From Candidatus Kapaibacterium sp. (lineage in GTDB: Bacteria > Bacteroidota > Ignavibacteria > Kapaibacteriales > UBA7675): a DNA stretch of 64,000 nucleotides. Position numbers and translations under genes: made by a program. The stretch covers positions 20,875-84,874 of the forward strand of contig JANQRB010000009.1 in NCBI GenBank assembly GCA_028284775.1, written 5' to 3'. Numbering within the stretch: position 1 is the stretch's first letter; the number at the start of each line of letters is the position of its first letter. A model generated the notes under the pieces. It made no database searches. It had not been told where the DNA came from and was given only the letters and a program-made list of their open reading frames with translations. This document shows positions 18,524 through 27,513 of the stretch, piece after piece.

Positions 18524-19117
18524 ATGCAAGAGTCGCTTAGCATTTCCAACTTCCCGTTCCGGTACGCGGTCGTCGATGCCGCGCGCATGGGCCTCCATTT
18601 GCGGACTTTGGCTGCGCTGCCGGGAAGCAAAATACGATCACTCTTTCGTGGTGAAGAGGAGCATACATTAAAGTTTGTGGCTCCGTATCTGCTTGCCTGC
18701 CCACCCGGATCGGTCGCACGGGACTTTTTGCTGGATCAAGGCCGGGGGCAAAGCTGGGGCATCATGGTGGAAGCTGAATTGTCCTTTGACGAGATTCTCA
18801 GACATCTGCGCCGTCTCCTGAAAGTAAAATTCGAGGATGGCAGGCAGTATTATTTCCGTTTCTACGATCCGCGCGTACTTCGCATTTTTTTACCCTCGTG
18901 TTCAGCGGCGCAATTGGCGGAAGTATTCGGCCCTGTTAAAAGCTATATCACCGAAGACGAATTGCCTGAAAAGGCGCTGCGATTTACGCTGGCGGGCGGA
19001 CTGCTGCAGAGTGCGTCGGCAGCATTGAAAGTATCCGAAAAAACTCGGGAGCTGAAAAGTGAGGAGCCTGAAATCCGCCAGTTTGAGGTCAAATTTGATG
19101 AGAATACGATTGTTTAA
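18524..19117 (+). CDS. DUF4123 effector adaptor/chaperone
   Basis: A 197-residue protein with the DUF4123 pattern: an N-terminal FRYAVVDAAR, a central APYLLACP, then WGIMVEAELSFDEILRHLRRLL, and the hallmark FRFYDPRVL around residues 111-119. DUF4123 proteins (Tap/TEC) load cargo effectors onto VgrG or PAAR tips in T6SS and are normally encoded beside that effector. Here the gene upstream is the bare PAAR protein and the gene downstream is the pseudokinase, so the client is not adjacent. The HNH-like protein at 6320 and the metallopeptidase at 29600 are candidates. It has no signal peptide. Confidence 0.85.
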   Translation: MQESLSISNFPFRYAVVDAARMGLHLRTLAALPGSKIRSLFRGEEEHTLKFVAPYLLACPPGSVARDFLLDQGRGQSWGIMVEAELSFDEILRHLRRLLKVKFEDGRQYYFRFYDPRVLRIFLPSCSAAQLAEVFGPVKSYITEDELPEKALRFTLAGGLLQSASAALKVSEKTRELKSEEPEIRQFEVKFDENTIV

Positions 19118-19167
19118 TCAGCGGGAATCAGCACGGTCTGCAAAACGTGTTTCCGGGAATAACACAG

Positions 19168-21444
19168 ATGAATGACGCCGCTGTCATAATTGTGCTGGCC
19201 ACACTGATCATAGTTCTATTGATCATCGCGCTTCTTGTTTCGCGTCGGCGTTCTTTGCCGCGCTCCGGCCTGACGGAAGAAGAAATTGCCATACTCGATC
19301 AACAACAGATCGAGAACTTCGATCTGATTGCTCCGCAACAGCGAGGCGTGATTTCGCTTGCGTTTAAGGGGCATGACAAGATTAAGGATCGCAGAGTAAC
19401 GCTGAGTTTTCTAAAGAGCGCTTATTCAGGCATACCTTCAATCGCCGATGATTTCAAACATAACGCCGAAATTCTCAATCACCTGATCGCCAAAAACAAT
19501 TCCTCTTTCGTGGTGGCTGACAACAGAGTCAACGAAACCCGTGTGAGCGGAGAGTTGCGGCTCTATATGGCGTCAAGTTACGTGCCCGGAGTTTCCCTGG
19601 CCAAATTGCTGAAGCACAAAGAGAAGCTGGCGCCGCGCGACGCATACACCATCATACGCCAGCTCGCGGAAGTGGCGGCCGCGGCCCATAAGGAGCGTCT
19701 ATGGCTTCATGCCCTGCCGCCGCAGAGTATTCTTGTGTTTATCGACGACAAAGGAGAGCTGCGATCCATAATCAGAGAGACGGTAAGTCCTTATCATAAG
19801 CTGGCGTCGGTTCACTCCGAAGAGGCCGGCGCCGAGCTGAGGAAGATCAAGGACTGTTACGCGCCCGAAGAGCAGGCGGAAAATGTTTCCGACATCCGAT
19901 CCGACGTCTATGCACTGGCGGCGCTGCTGCGGACATTGCTCGGCGGCGACACATCGCATGAACATTTCGGCAGAAGTTTTATGGAAGCGCAAGCCTCCGC
20001 ATTGTCCGCCGAGGCGTCGCGGCGGCCGTCAACGCCGGAAGAGTTTATGGCCTCCCTTTGTGAACTCGAAAGTGTTCAAAGTTCCGTTGCGCCGACGAGT
20101 GCCGAAGACATCAGGCTACTCATGGATGAAGATACAGCTTACGCTGCCGGTGTGCCGGCTTCAAGCTCCCCTGGAAAGGACAGGAACAAAAGAAGATGGA
20201 ACAGCTCTTCGATTCGGAAAACCGGCATTCTCAAGAGAATCAAAATTGCCTTGCTGTCATTTTTTACTGTCTGGCTGGGCGCCAAAATAATTGGATTCTT
20301 TAACAAACCCGGCAAAGTTATCCTGGCAATTTTTCTCGTGAGCATGGTGGCTGCCCTAAGCATCTGGTGGTTTTGGATCAATCCGGTGCGCGGACTGCTG
20401 GTCATCGATGTTCGCGAGTTCTCGCAGGAAGTGCCGCCGCCGCAGATCGACAGCGTCGAGGTGGAAGTAGAAGCACTGGACGGAAAGGGGATACGTATTC
20501 CGAGCTTGTTCTTCAAAAACAGCAACGGTCAATCAGACGACGAAGGATTAACCCGGCGCGTCTCGAACATTGATGGAATAGTCGCCATTCCCTATCAGGC
20601 GCGCTTTGATCTAAGAAATGTCTTCATCAAAACAACAGTTAACCCTGGTTTCTCTAAGCACGGCAAGCGCTACACGACTATGGAGCTTCAATCGGAGCCA
20701 TTAATGCAAAACAAAGCGCTGCAGATCATAACGGCATATCTCCGGCCGGTCTATGGCGGGACGATTGACATCCGCATTCCGAGACCGCGGCTGAGTGCAT
20801 GGCTTGCCGCGCCGGAGACATTCGCAGTCGAAGTCTATGCGACTGACAACAATGATATTCCAACGCCGAATCTGCACTTTGGTATTGAACAGGGAGATAG
20901 CGTCAAATATCTCAAGGCGGGTACGGCGGGCACCTATACGGGCGTGTTAAACGCGCCATATACTGCTGCAGCAATGATTAGTTATGAAGTGCCGGACAGC
21001 ACCAGGCTGCATGTTAGCGTTTTGCCGGATCCCTCGTTGACGGATCTTCGCACGGCACCGTCGATTCAAAGTTACCAGGTTGTGGCGGATAAGGACCGGC
21101 TCGTGTTTGCCAGCTCAGTGGAACGCAGGCGCGGCTCGCAGCGGATTCAATATATGATCTCCGTTGTGGATGCCGCGTTGAATCCGGTTCCCAACCTGAG
21201 TGTGTTTGTTAATGATAGACAAATCGGCACGACAAACTCCGACGGCGGAATTCCTGCTTTTCCGCCCGGCCCGATCGCGGACTTGCAAAGTTTCTGGGAG
21301 GAATCATGGTATGTAGCTATTAAATATCCCGGACACAAATTCGAAAAATCGAACAAAATCGCATTGCGTAATCCCGGTGAAGACATCGTCGACATTAAGA
21401 TCGAAATCGACAAAATATTCAACAAAATCAAACAAAAGTTGTAG
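19168..21444 (+). CDS. Membrane-anchored pseudokinase of the T6SS locus
   Basis: A 758-residue protein from ATG 19168 (GGGA 9 bases upstream); GTG 19147 is an alternative. A hydrophobic segment at about 5-26 is followed by SRRR. A kinase-like domain spans about 55-310: the place of the catalytic HRDxKPxN loop reads LHALPPQSILV (around 180-190), lacking the catalytic Asp, Lys and Asn, while the later APEEQ and SDVYALA elements are retained. No DFG is visible. Hydrophobic stretches at about 360-378 and 384-404 precede a beta-rich C-terminal half of about 350 residues. Whether that half is periplasmic depends on whether both stretches span the membrane. It replaces, in position, the tssL/tssM-type envelope genes, which is the basis for inferring an inner-membrane structural or regulatory role. 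Confidence 0.65.
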   Translation: MNDAAVIIVLATLIIVLLIIALLVSRRRSLPRSGLTEEEIAILDQQQIENFDLIAPQQRGVISLAFKGHDKIKDRRVTLSFLKSAYSGIPSIADDFKHNAEILNHLIAKNNSSFVVADNRVNETRVSGELRLYMASSYVPGVSLAKLLKHKEKLAPRDAYTIIRQLAEVAAAAHKERLWLHALPPQSILVFIDDKGELRSIIRETVSPYHKLASVHSEEAGAELRKIKDCYAPEEQAENVSDIRSDVYALAALLRTLLGGDTSHEHFGRSFMEAQASALSAEASRRPSTPEEFMASLCELESVQSSVAPTSAEDIRLLMDEDTAYAAGVPASSSPGKDRNKRRWNSSSIRKTGILKRIKIALLSFFTVWLGAKIIGFFNKPGKVILAIFLVSMVAALSIWWFWINPVRGLLVIDVREFSQEVPPPQIDSVEVEVEALDGKGIRIPSLFFKNSNGQSDDEGLTRRVSNIDGIVAIPYQARFDLRNVFIKTTVNPGFSKHGKRYTTMELQSEPLMQNKALQIITAYLRPVYGGTIDIRIPRPRLSAWLAAPETFAVEVYATDNNDIPTPNLHFGIEQGDSVKYLKAGTAGTYTGVLNAPYTAAAMISYEVPDSTRLHVSVLPDPSLTDLRTAPSIQSYQVVADKDRLVFASSVERRRGSQRIQYMISVVDAALNPVPNLSVFVNDRQIGTTNSDGGIPAFPPGPIADLQSFWEESWYVAIKYPGHKFEKSNKIALRNPGEDIVDIKIEIDKIFNKIKQKL

Positions 21445-21463
21445 GCATTGCGGGCGTCTGGAA

Positions 21464-22873
21464 ATGAATCGAAAACAAGTGATCGGGCTTTTGGCGCTTT
21501 TTCTCGTCCTCGTTGTCGGAGGACTGCTGCTTTGGTTTACGCTGCGCGGCAGCGAGCTAAACGTCGGCGTCCGCACGTATTACGGCGATACGCAGGTACC
21601 GCAGACGCTCATTTCGGTGGCGGAGCAGCGGAAACTCACTGACGCCGATGGCTGGGCGTTTTTTCGAACCAGAGTGCATGCGGGCGACAGTTTGTATGTC
21701 CACGCCGAGTTCACGGACCAGTCACGCAATAGTGTAAGTCTGCACGCTTATGATACCATTTTCGTCGACAGCGAACGTTTGGCGGCGGCCTACGTTGGCT
21801 CTGATCTGGTATTTAAGCAGAGAGGGGAGTGTCCGCCCGGCATGCTGAAATTCGCCGGTGATTGCGTCGAGCGCTGCCCGCAAGGTTGGTATCGCTTCAA
21901 TGACAAGTGTGTGGCGAATTGTCCCGATGGATATGAAATTTTTAACGGAGTGTGTTTAGCTCTTTGTGACGAAGGTTTTGTGCGGGATGCGAACGGCAAC
22001 TGCATCCCTGAAAAGGCTCCCGGCCGAAAAAGGCCGGCGCGCGTGCGTTCGTCACCGACTGGAAAGGCTATACTGGAAATCGAAACACTGCCCTTCGATG
22101 CGGAGGTTGCCATCGACGGCCGGCCGCAACCCATAGCGGCGTCCTTTTATTCGAGCTACCCGGTGCGGCGCGGCGATCGGCGCATTACGCTGAGTTATCG
22201 CGGCAAGGATCTCTGGGATGAAATTGTTAATGTGCAACGATCGAAATTACGGATTACCGTATTTCTCGGTGACTGCGCCGCGGCCGTCAACGCCGCCGAC
22301 TCAATTCTCAGGACGTACACGCAATTCAGCGGTGTACAGCCGGAAAAAGTTGAAGACATCTTATTGAATTATGCCGTCAATTGCCGCTGGGACGAACTGC
22401 CGGAGCCGATAAGAGGAAAGCGTCTACTGCTGATCGGGGACGCTCAGACCAGATTGGCTAAGAGTAACATCCTTAAGCTTGCGGATGCTATTCGGCATCT
22501 GAACGATGCGCTGCCAATGCTTGACGCAAAGGATCAATTGCAGGCGCAGTTGTTGCTTGCGCTGGCATATCAACGGAAACTAATGGATGACGATGCCATA
22601 CGATATTTTAAGATCGTAATGAATTCCCTGAAGCCGCTGCCGCCAAATCGTAAAGCGCAGTTAATGCCGCAAGCCCTCTACGGCATTTGTGTATCAACAT
22701 ACCGGCGATTCATTGAAGAACATCATAAGATAGAAGGAGGGGCCGGGGAATACGCCGCAAATGTCAAGAAGTACGCGGAAGATTTTGAGAAACTTTTCTG
22801 TCCCGCCGATCCCCGATGCGCGGAAATCGGCATGATGCGCGAAGAGACAACAAAATACCTCGTCCAACCTTGA
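21464..22873 (+). CDS. Single-pass envelope protein with Cys-rich and PEGA-like parts
   Basis: A 469-residue protein from ATG 21464, 19 bases after the pseudokinase stop. Residues about 5-25 are a transmembrane anchor or uncleaved signal (LLALFLVLVVGGLLLWF). Next come an Ig-like region (about 30-120), a Cys-rich stretch with four CP.G or C..G units (about 124-190; ECPPG, RCPQGW, NCPDGY), and a PEGA-like segment (ILEIETLPFDAEVAIDG). The rest is a helical, TPR-like C-terminal domain (about 280-469). PEGA domains are often found in envelope anchoring proteins. The anchor plus periplasmic bulk and its place between the pseudokinase and the OmpA lipoprotein suggest a periplasm-spanning connector. 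No known Tss component is recognised. Confidence 0.55.
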   Translation: MNRKQVIGLLALFLVLVVGGLLLWFTLRGSELNVGVRTYYGDTQVPQTLISVAEQRKLTDADGWAFFRTRVHAGDSLYVHAEFTDQSRNSVSLHAYDTIFVDSERLAAAYVGSDLVFKQRGECPPGMLKFAGDCVERCPQGWYRFNDKCVANCPDGYEIFNGVCLALCDEGFVRDANGNCIPEKAPGRKRPARVRSSPTGKAILEIETLPFDAEVAIDGRPQPIAASFYSSYPVRRGDRRITLSYRGKDLWDEIVNVQRSKLRITVFLGDCAAAVNAADSILRTYTQFSGVQPEKVEDILLNYAVNCRWDELPEPIRGKRLLLIGDAQTRLAKSNILKLADAIRHLNDALPMLDAKDQLQAQLLLALAYQRKLMDDDAIRYFKIVMNSLKPLPPNRKAQLMPQALYGICVSTYRRFIEEHHKIEGGAGEYAANVKKYAEDFEKLFCPADPRCAEIGMMREETTKYLVQP

Positions 22874-22896
22874 AGTCTGAACTCAGGAGTAAAATA

Positions 22897-24288
22897 ATGA
22901 AGCGAAGATGCTTGAAGCGATTCCTACTCATAGTTTATCTCGCTTTGCTTCCGTGCTTGCTAACTGGATGTTTCATTATTGATTGGTTTTCGGGCGATGA
23001 AAATTGGGCCGGCGAAATCGGAGCCAGAGTGGAAGCCATGGGGATCGATCGTTATGACGGCAGCCTGCACGATATTGCCTATCTCGAAGTGAAGGAAATG
23101 AATTCACCCTACATGATACCGCTCGTACCGATCATATACTTCGAATCAAACACAGCTGAAATTCCTTCGCGATATCATCTGTTAAGCTCGGCTGCCGACG
23201 CGGCATCGTACAAACTTCCTTCTTACAGCAAACCCGATCCGCTGTCGGCCTATTACGAAATATTAAACGTGATCGGCCAGCGTATGACTCAGCAGCCGTC
23301 CGCGACGCTGCATATCCTGGGTTGTAATGACGGGCAGGAGGAAGGAGGAATCGCCTTGTCGCGCAGTCGGGCGGAATCTGTACGCGATTATTTAACGAGC
23401 ATCTGGTCTGTCGCAGCAGCGCGTCTCACAGTCGATGCGCGCAACCTGCCGGCCAATGAATCGAAGACGAGCTCCAGGAATGCAAGAGATATCCAGGATG
23501 CCCGCGAGGAAAACAGGCGGGTAGAGCTGAGCTCAGAGAGCTTGCGCATAATCGAACCGATTGCTATGAATCAGATTTACAAAACGCTTCAATATCCCAC
23601 GATTCAATTTCACTTTGGCGAAACTGTTTTCAGGGATTCAATTTCAGCGAAGAACGATAGCATCAAAGACTGGGAGCTCCGCATCAGCATTGAAGATGAG
23701 TCTATTCGTACCATTCGTATGCCGGGCAAACCCTTGCAGCACGTGCCCTATGATTGGAACCTGCAAGACGATTACGAGTCGATTCCCGAGCACGATGTCG
23801 CAATCAGGTATGAATTGACGGTTCGTGACCACAGGAATGTTCACGGCCGGGATTCGGGTACTATTCCGCTCAAGTACTACACATTAAGTGAAAAGACACC
23901 GACGCAATTTCTGGATAATTTCAAGATTTATCGCTACCATCTCAATGTCTTTGGCTTTGGCGAAAAAGAGCTCGATCCTTATAACCGCAAGATATTCGAA
24001 TACATCATTTCAAAAGAAGCCGATTTCACGCTTGCCAATGCCGACATCTTTGTTTACGGTTATACCGACCGCATTGGCTCGGAGGAATACAACAAAAATC
24101 TATCGCAGAAGCGCGCCGACAATGTTGCCGAACGACTGAAAAAACATCACAATAAAATGAAGATAATCGCAAAAGGATTTGGCGAGCCCGATCCGGACTT
24201 CCCCAAGATCGATAATTCCGTTCCCGAAGGACGATCGTATTCAAGGACGGTGGTTATTGAAGTCTGGGATCCGATTGTCGTGCAATAA
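22897..24288 (+). CDS. OmpA-family lipoprotein of the T6SS locus
   Basis: A 463-residue protein. ATG 22897 is chosen because AGGAG sits 8 bases upstream and a lipoprotein signal follows at once (LLTGC, lipid-bearing Cys25); the longer frame from 22816 overlaps the previous gene. A first, degenerate OmpA-like region lies at about 80-210 (IIYFESNTAEIP ... SRSRAESVRDYL). A canonical OmpA peptidoglycan-binding domain forms the C-terminus (YTDRIGSEEYN at 389-399, then NLSQKRADNVAERL). It should sit in the outer membrane facing inward and grip peptidoglycan, as TagL- or TssL-linked OmpA domains do in other T6SSs. It shares its degenerate OmpA region with the next gene. Confidence 0.75.
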   Translation: MKRRCLKRFLLIVYLALLPCLLTGCFIIDWFSGDENWAGEIGARVEAMGIDRYDGSLHDIAYLEVKEMNSPYMIPLVPIIYFESNTAEIPSRYHLLSSAADAASYKLPSYSKPDPLSAYYEILNVIGQRMTQQPSATLHILGCNDGQEEGGIALSRSRAESVRDYLTSIWSVAAARLTVDARNLPANESKTSSRNARDIQDAREENRRVELSSESLRIIEPIAMNQIYKTLQYPTIQFHFGETVFRDSISAKNDSIKDWELRISIEDESIRTIRMPGKPLQHVPYDWNLQDDYESIPEHDVAIRYELTVRDHRNVHGRDSGTIPLKYYTLSEKTPTQFLDNFKIYRYHLNVFGFGEKELDPYNRKIFEYIISKEADFTLANADIFVYGYTDRIGSEEYNKNLSQKRADNVAERLKKHHNKMKIIAKGFGEPDPDFPKIDNSVPEGRSYSRTVVIEVWDPIVVQ

Positions 24289-24353
24289 ACATTCGCCAGC
24301 GAACCACGGGTGTCGGCGTCAGGAATTTAATCCAACCATGTTATAGAGGGTCG

Positions 24354-26339
24354 ATGGACCGGATTGGAAATCAAAAACTGCACATGCTGCGATTCTTCTT
24401 GAGTTTCATTGCGCTGTGTTTACTGTCTTTTGGCCCATCGGCCCAAAGCGCGAAGCCGTCGGGATTTAACAAGGGGGCGGCCGAGGGCTCGGAGAGCTAC
24501 CTGGGTCTGTTCGGCGGTGTCGATCTCGCCACTGCTTACGCAGTGGACTTTGCGCGGCTGCCGGGCACATCATCCAATGCCACAGAGCTCTTCACAAGTG
24601 ATGGCGGTACCGGTTACGCTTTTGGCGCTCTGTACCAATTTCCCCTGAACCTGACTGCATTCGGCGAGCAATTTCCCGCGAACGGGTTTGCCCTGCAGTT
24701 ACGGGCCGGAATGACCTTCCTGCGTGCGGAGATGAGCAGCCGCGAACAGGCGCTGCCCTCGATCGATAACGACAATAATCTGATTTGGGTCACCTTCGAG
24801 CATTCACTTGAAAGCGAGCTGAGTATTTTCGCAATCGAGCCGCGCATCCTGCTGCGGCCTTTCTTATCACCGCTGGCGCTGCATGCCGGCTTCAACCTGG
24901 GCCTGATCACTTCGTCGTCCTACCGGCAGACGGAAAGCATCGCATCACCGGAACTGATTTACTATTACGATCCGCCGCGGGAAGAAATTCTCGGCCGCAG
25001 GCTGCCGGGCGCAAGCGGCTCGATCGAAGACATAGCCGCCCTCTACGGCGCACTGGAACTCGCAGTTTCTTACGATTTCTCCTTTGATTGGCACACGGCG
25101 CTTTTTAAGTCATTCGAGCTGACGCCGGAGCTTTCGTTCCGCAGCAATATCAGCAGCTTCCTGAAAGAGAAGTCATGGAGCGTCTCCGGTCTGCGCGCCA
25201 ACGTGATTGTTAAGATTCCCTTGAAGCCCGCGCCGCCGCCGCTGCCGATGATGGCGGTGGAGCTCTTTGGCCTGGGGATTGACGGCAGCGAACTGGCGAA
25301 TCCGACAGTCGAAATTCGACGTAGTGAGACAACTCATGTGTGGTCCCTATTGCCCTATGTCTTCTTTGACTACAAAGACAGTGATCTGGATTTCTACAGC
25401 CTCCTCACACGCGCCGAGCGCTTTAGCTACGAGCTTCCCTTTGAGGGGCGGCGTAACCTGCCTGCATCCACGCAGGACATGTACATCGACGTCCTTAACA
25501 TAATTGCCAAACGACTGTTAAAGCATCCCGGGGTCCACATCAGCCTGAGCGCCGGATCAGCATCCGGTAAAGAGGGCGAGCCACTGGCCAGGGCGCGTAT
25601 GAAAGCCGTGCGCAACTATCTGAGCAGTGTCTGGGGCATTGCCGAAGATCGCGTTGCAATGAATTTGAACCCGCTTCCCTTCGAAGCAATAGACAATGCG
25701 CCCAAAGCCATTGAGCGTTCTGTGGAAATCACGGCGGATAATCCGACGATCCTGGCGCCTGTGCGCTGGAAAGAGCGTATGACGGACTCGGTCAAACCGC
25801 AGATGATTCTGGCGCGCATTGTTAATGCCCCGGATAAATCCGCGCCGAGAGTCGAAGTTGGAAGTCACAACGACCAAAACAAATATTTCACCATTCCAGT
25901 GACGGATGTCAGCCGGACCGAGAAAAGCTTTCGGGTGCCGTCAAATCTTGCGCCGAAGGTTGAATCAATCCCGGTCTACGTTGATATACTCGATGATTAT
26001 ACTCATTTGCCGGTAAGATTCAGCAACAGCGACAGCAGCGTAACGGCCTGGAAGGGAATACTGCCCGATGCTCTCCGCAAGGGTATATTAACGGAACGCG
26101 ACATTGCCTTCCTGCAAAATGTTAAGCAGCTTATCGGCCGGGACGCGCAGTTGCTCATGCGCTATGCGGCGGATATGTACTCACCGGCGACAGTGGATGC
26201 GATTCGTGCCGCGCTGGACGTCGATATCGACCGCTGGCGCGCAATAGCGACGGATCCCGCCACCGACCGATCGACCCTCGGAGCGCGTGGGTTCTATTTC
26301 AGGGCTGAACTAAGTATTGAAATAAAAAGGCCGCAATAA
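24354..26339 (+). CDS. Outer-membrane protein with OmpA-like domain
   Basis: A 661-residue protein with an N-terminal signal peptide (cleavage near SAQS; ATG 24384 is an internal alternative start). Residues about 45-300 look like an outer-membrane barrel: alternating hydrophobic strands with aromatic ends and turns (YLGLFGGVDLATAYAV, YAFGALYQF, LQLRAGMTFLRAEM). The part from about 320 to 480 repeats the degenerate OmpA-like region of the preceding lipoprotein (VFFDYKDSDLDFY ... ARMKAVRNYLSSVWG). The last 180 residues are uncharacterised. GAGGG precedes the start. With the OmpA lipoprotein it would form the outer-membrane/peptidoglycan end of the proposed envelope complex; this is inference. 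Confidence 0.6.
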   Translation: MDRIGNQKLHMLRFFLSFIALCLLSFGPSAQSAKPSGFNKGAAEGSESYLGLFGGVDLATAYAVDFARLPGTSSNATELFTSDGGTGYAFGALYQFPLNLTAFGEQFPANGFALQLRAGMTFLRAEMSSREQALPSIDNDNNLIWVTFEHSLESELSIFAIEPRILLRPFLSPLALHAGFNLGLITSSSYRQTESIASPELIYYYDPPREEILGRRLPGASGSIEDIAALYGALELAVSYDFSFDWHTALFKSFELTPELSFRSNISSFLKEKSWSVSGLRANVIVKIPLKPAPPPLPMMAVELFGLGIDGSELANPTVEIRRSETTHVWSLLPYVFFDYKDSDLDFYSLLTRAERFSYELPFEGRRNLPASTQDMYIDVLNIIAKRLLKHPGVHISLSAGSASGKEGEPLARARMKAVRNYLSSVWGIAEDRVAMNLNPLPFEAIDNAPKAIERSVEITADNPTILAPVRWKERMTDSVKPQMILARIVNAPDKSAPRVEVGSHNDQNKYFTIPVTDVSRTEKSFRVPSNLAPKVESIPVYVDILDDYTHLPVRFSNSDSSVTAWKGILPDALRKGILTERDIAFLQNVKQLIGRDAQLLMRYAADMYSPATVDAIRAALDVDIDRWRAIATDPATDRSTLGARGFYFRAELSIEIKRPQ

Positions 26340-26349
26340 GAGGTATCCG

Positions 26350-27513
26350 ATGAAATTACATTCAATCTTGCTATCAATTCTCTTAACATTTGCGGCCTGC
26401 CAACTGTGCAGGGCTCAAAGCGGTATTCCGCGTGTGATCGGCTATCAGGGCGTTATCCTGAACGATGACGGTACGCCGTTGACGGATGGTGTCGAGCGCT
26501 TCCGCTTCAGTTTGCATACAGCAGCGACCGGCGGTACACTGGTCTGGTCGGAATCCAAAGACTTGATGATTGAAAACGGCCTGTTCGCCACGATGCTGGG
26601 CTCGACTGTTCCAATCGATTTGGCGCAAACACCATTTAATGCAGCCTATTATTTGGAGATTCAATTGCCCGATGCCGGCAAAATCCTGCCACGAATCGAA
26701 ATCGCCAGCGTGGCCTACAGCCTGCGCTCCGCGGTGGCCGACTCCGCCCGGCATGCGTACCAGGCGCTGACGGCCCTTAACGCGCAGTTTGCGCAATCGG
26801 CCCTCAGAGCGGATTCCGCTGCTGTTGCCGACGAAGCGGTCATAGCAGATTCCGCACGTGTTGCGGGTCTTGTCGAATCGCAACATGGCGGAGTTAGGCT
26901 GCCTCCGGGCTGTATCCTGGCCTATGGCGGCGCGATCGCGAGCATTCCACCGGGTTGGATGTTGTGCGACGGCCGTGTGCTTGACTCGGCCGACTATCCG
27001 GCTCTCTTTGCTGTATTGGCTGATTCCTGGGGTGGGCAACAGATCGCTGACTCGCGCTTTTTCAACTTGCCGGACTTGCGAGGGAGATTTATTCGCGGCG
27101 TCGATGGCGGCGCCGGCATCGACCCCGATGCCGCGGATCGTCGGGCCAGTAACACAAATGGGAATGCCGGCGATGCCGTTGGCTCACTGCAAGGCGATAC
27201 GTTAAAGTCGCATTCCCATGCTACGCAAGGATTGAGCGTTCGCCGTGGCGGCCTTCACGATCATGGCGGATCGAACGACAAAATCAAACTAAATGCAGGC
27301 TGGACACTTGTCTCGGGCGTCAATGCCGGTTTGTCGAAAGTTGCCATACCCTCGCCCATGTTTGGATCGACGCTTACCGAATTCGAAGCCAACCTGCTGG
27401 AAGGCGATGTCGGCGAACACTCGCACACTATCGTCGGCGAGCTCGACGCCACGGGCGGCGCCGAAACGCGTCCGCTTAACGCATCTGTTAATTTCATCAT
27501 CAAGGTTGAATGA
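26350..27513 (+). CDS. Secreted fibre protein with phage tail collar domain
   Basis: A 387-residue protein with a signal peptide (ending near CRAQS) and an AGAGG-type ribosome binding site. Residues about 27-140 repeat the N-terminal domain of the gene at 6920 (VIGYQGVIL, GLFATMLGS, ASVAYSLRS). A short Ala/Asp-rich shaft of SA-ADSA repeats follows, then a phage tail-collar domain at about 190-290 (ILAYGGAIASIPPGWMLCDG, DLRGRFIRG) and a C-terminal region with HSHA and EHSHTIVG, typical of metal-threaded collar fibres. Collar domains end receptor-binding phage fibres. Here a Sec signal routes the protein out of the cytoplasm. Its stop overlaps the next start (ATGATG region at 27510). Confidence 0.75.
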   Translation: MKLHSILLSILLTFAACQLCRAQSGIPRVIGYQGVILNDDGTPLTDGVERFRFSLHTAATGGTLVWSESKDLMIENGLFATMLGSTVPIDLAQTPFNAAYYLEIQLPDAGKILPRIEIASVAYSLRSAVADSARHAYQALTALNAQFAQSALRADSAAVADEAVIADSARVAGLVESQHGGVRLPPGCILAYGGAIASIPPGWMLCDGRVLDSADYPALFAVLADSWGGQQIADSRFFNLPDLRGRFIRGVDGGAGIDPDAADRRASNTNGNAGDAVGSLQGDTLKSHSHATQGLSVRRGGLHDHGGSNDKIKLNAGWTLVSGVNAGLSKVAIPSPMFGSTLTEFEANLLEGDVGEHSHTIVGELDATGGAETRPLNASVNFIIKVE

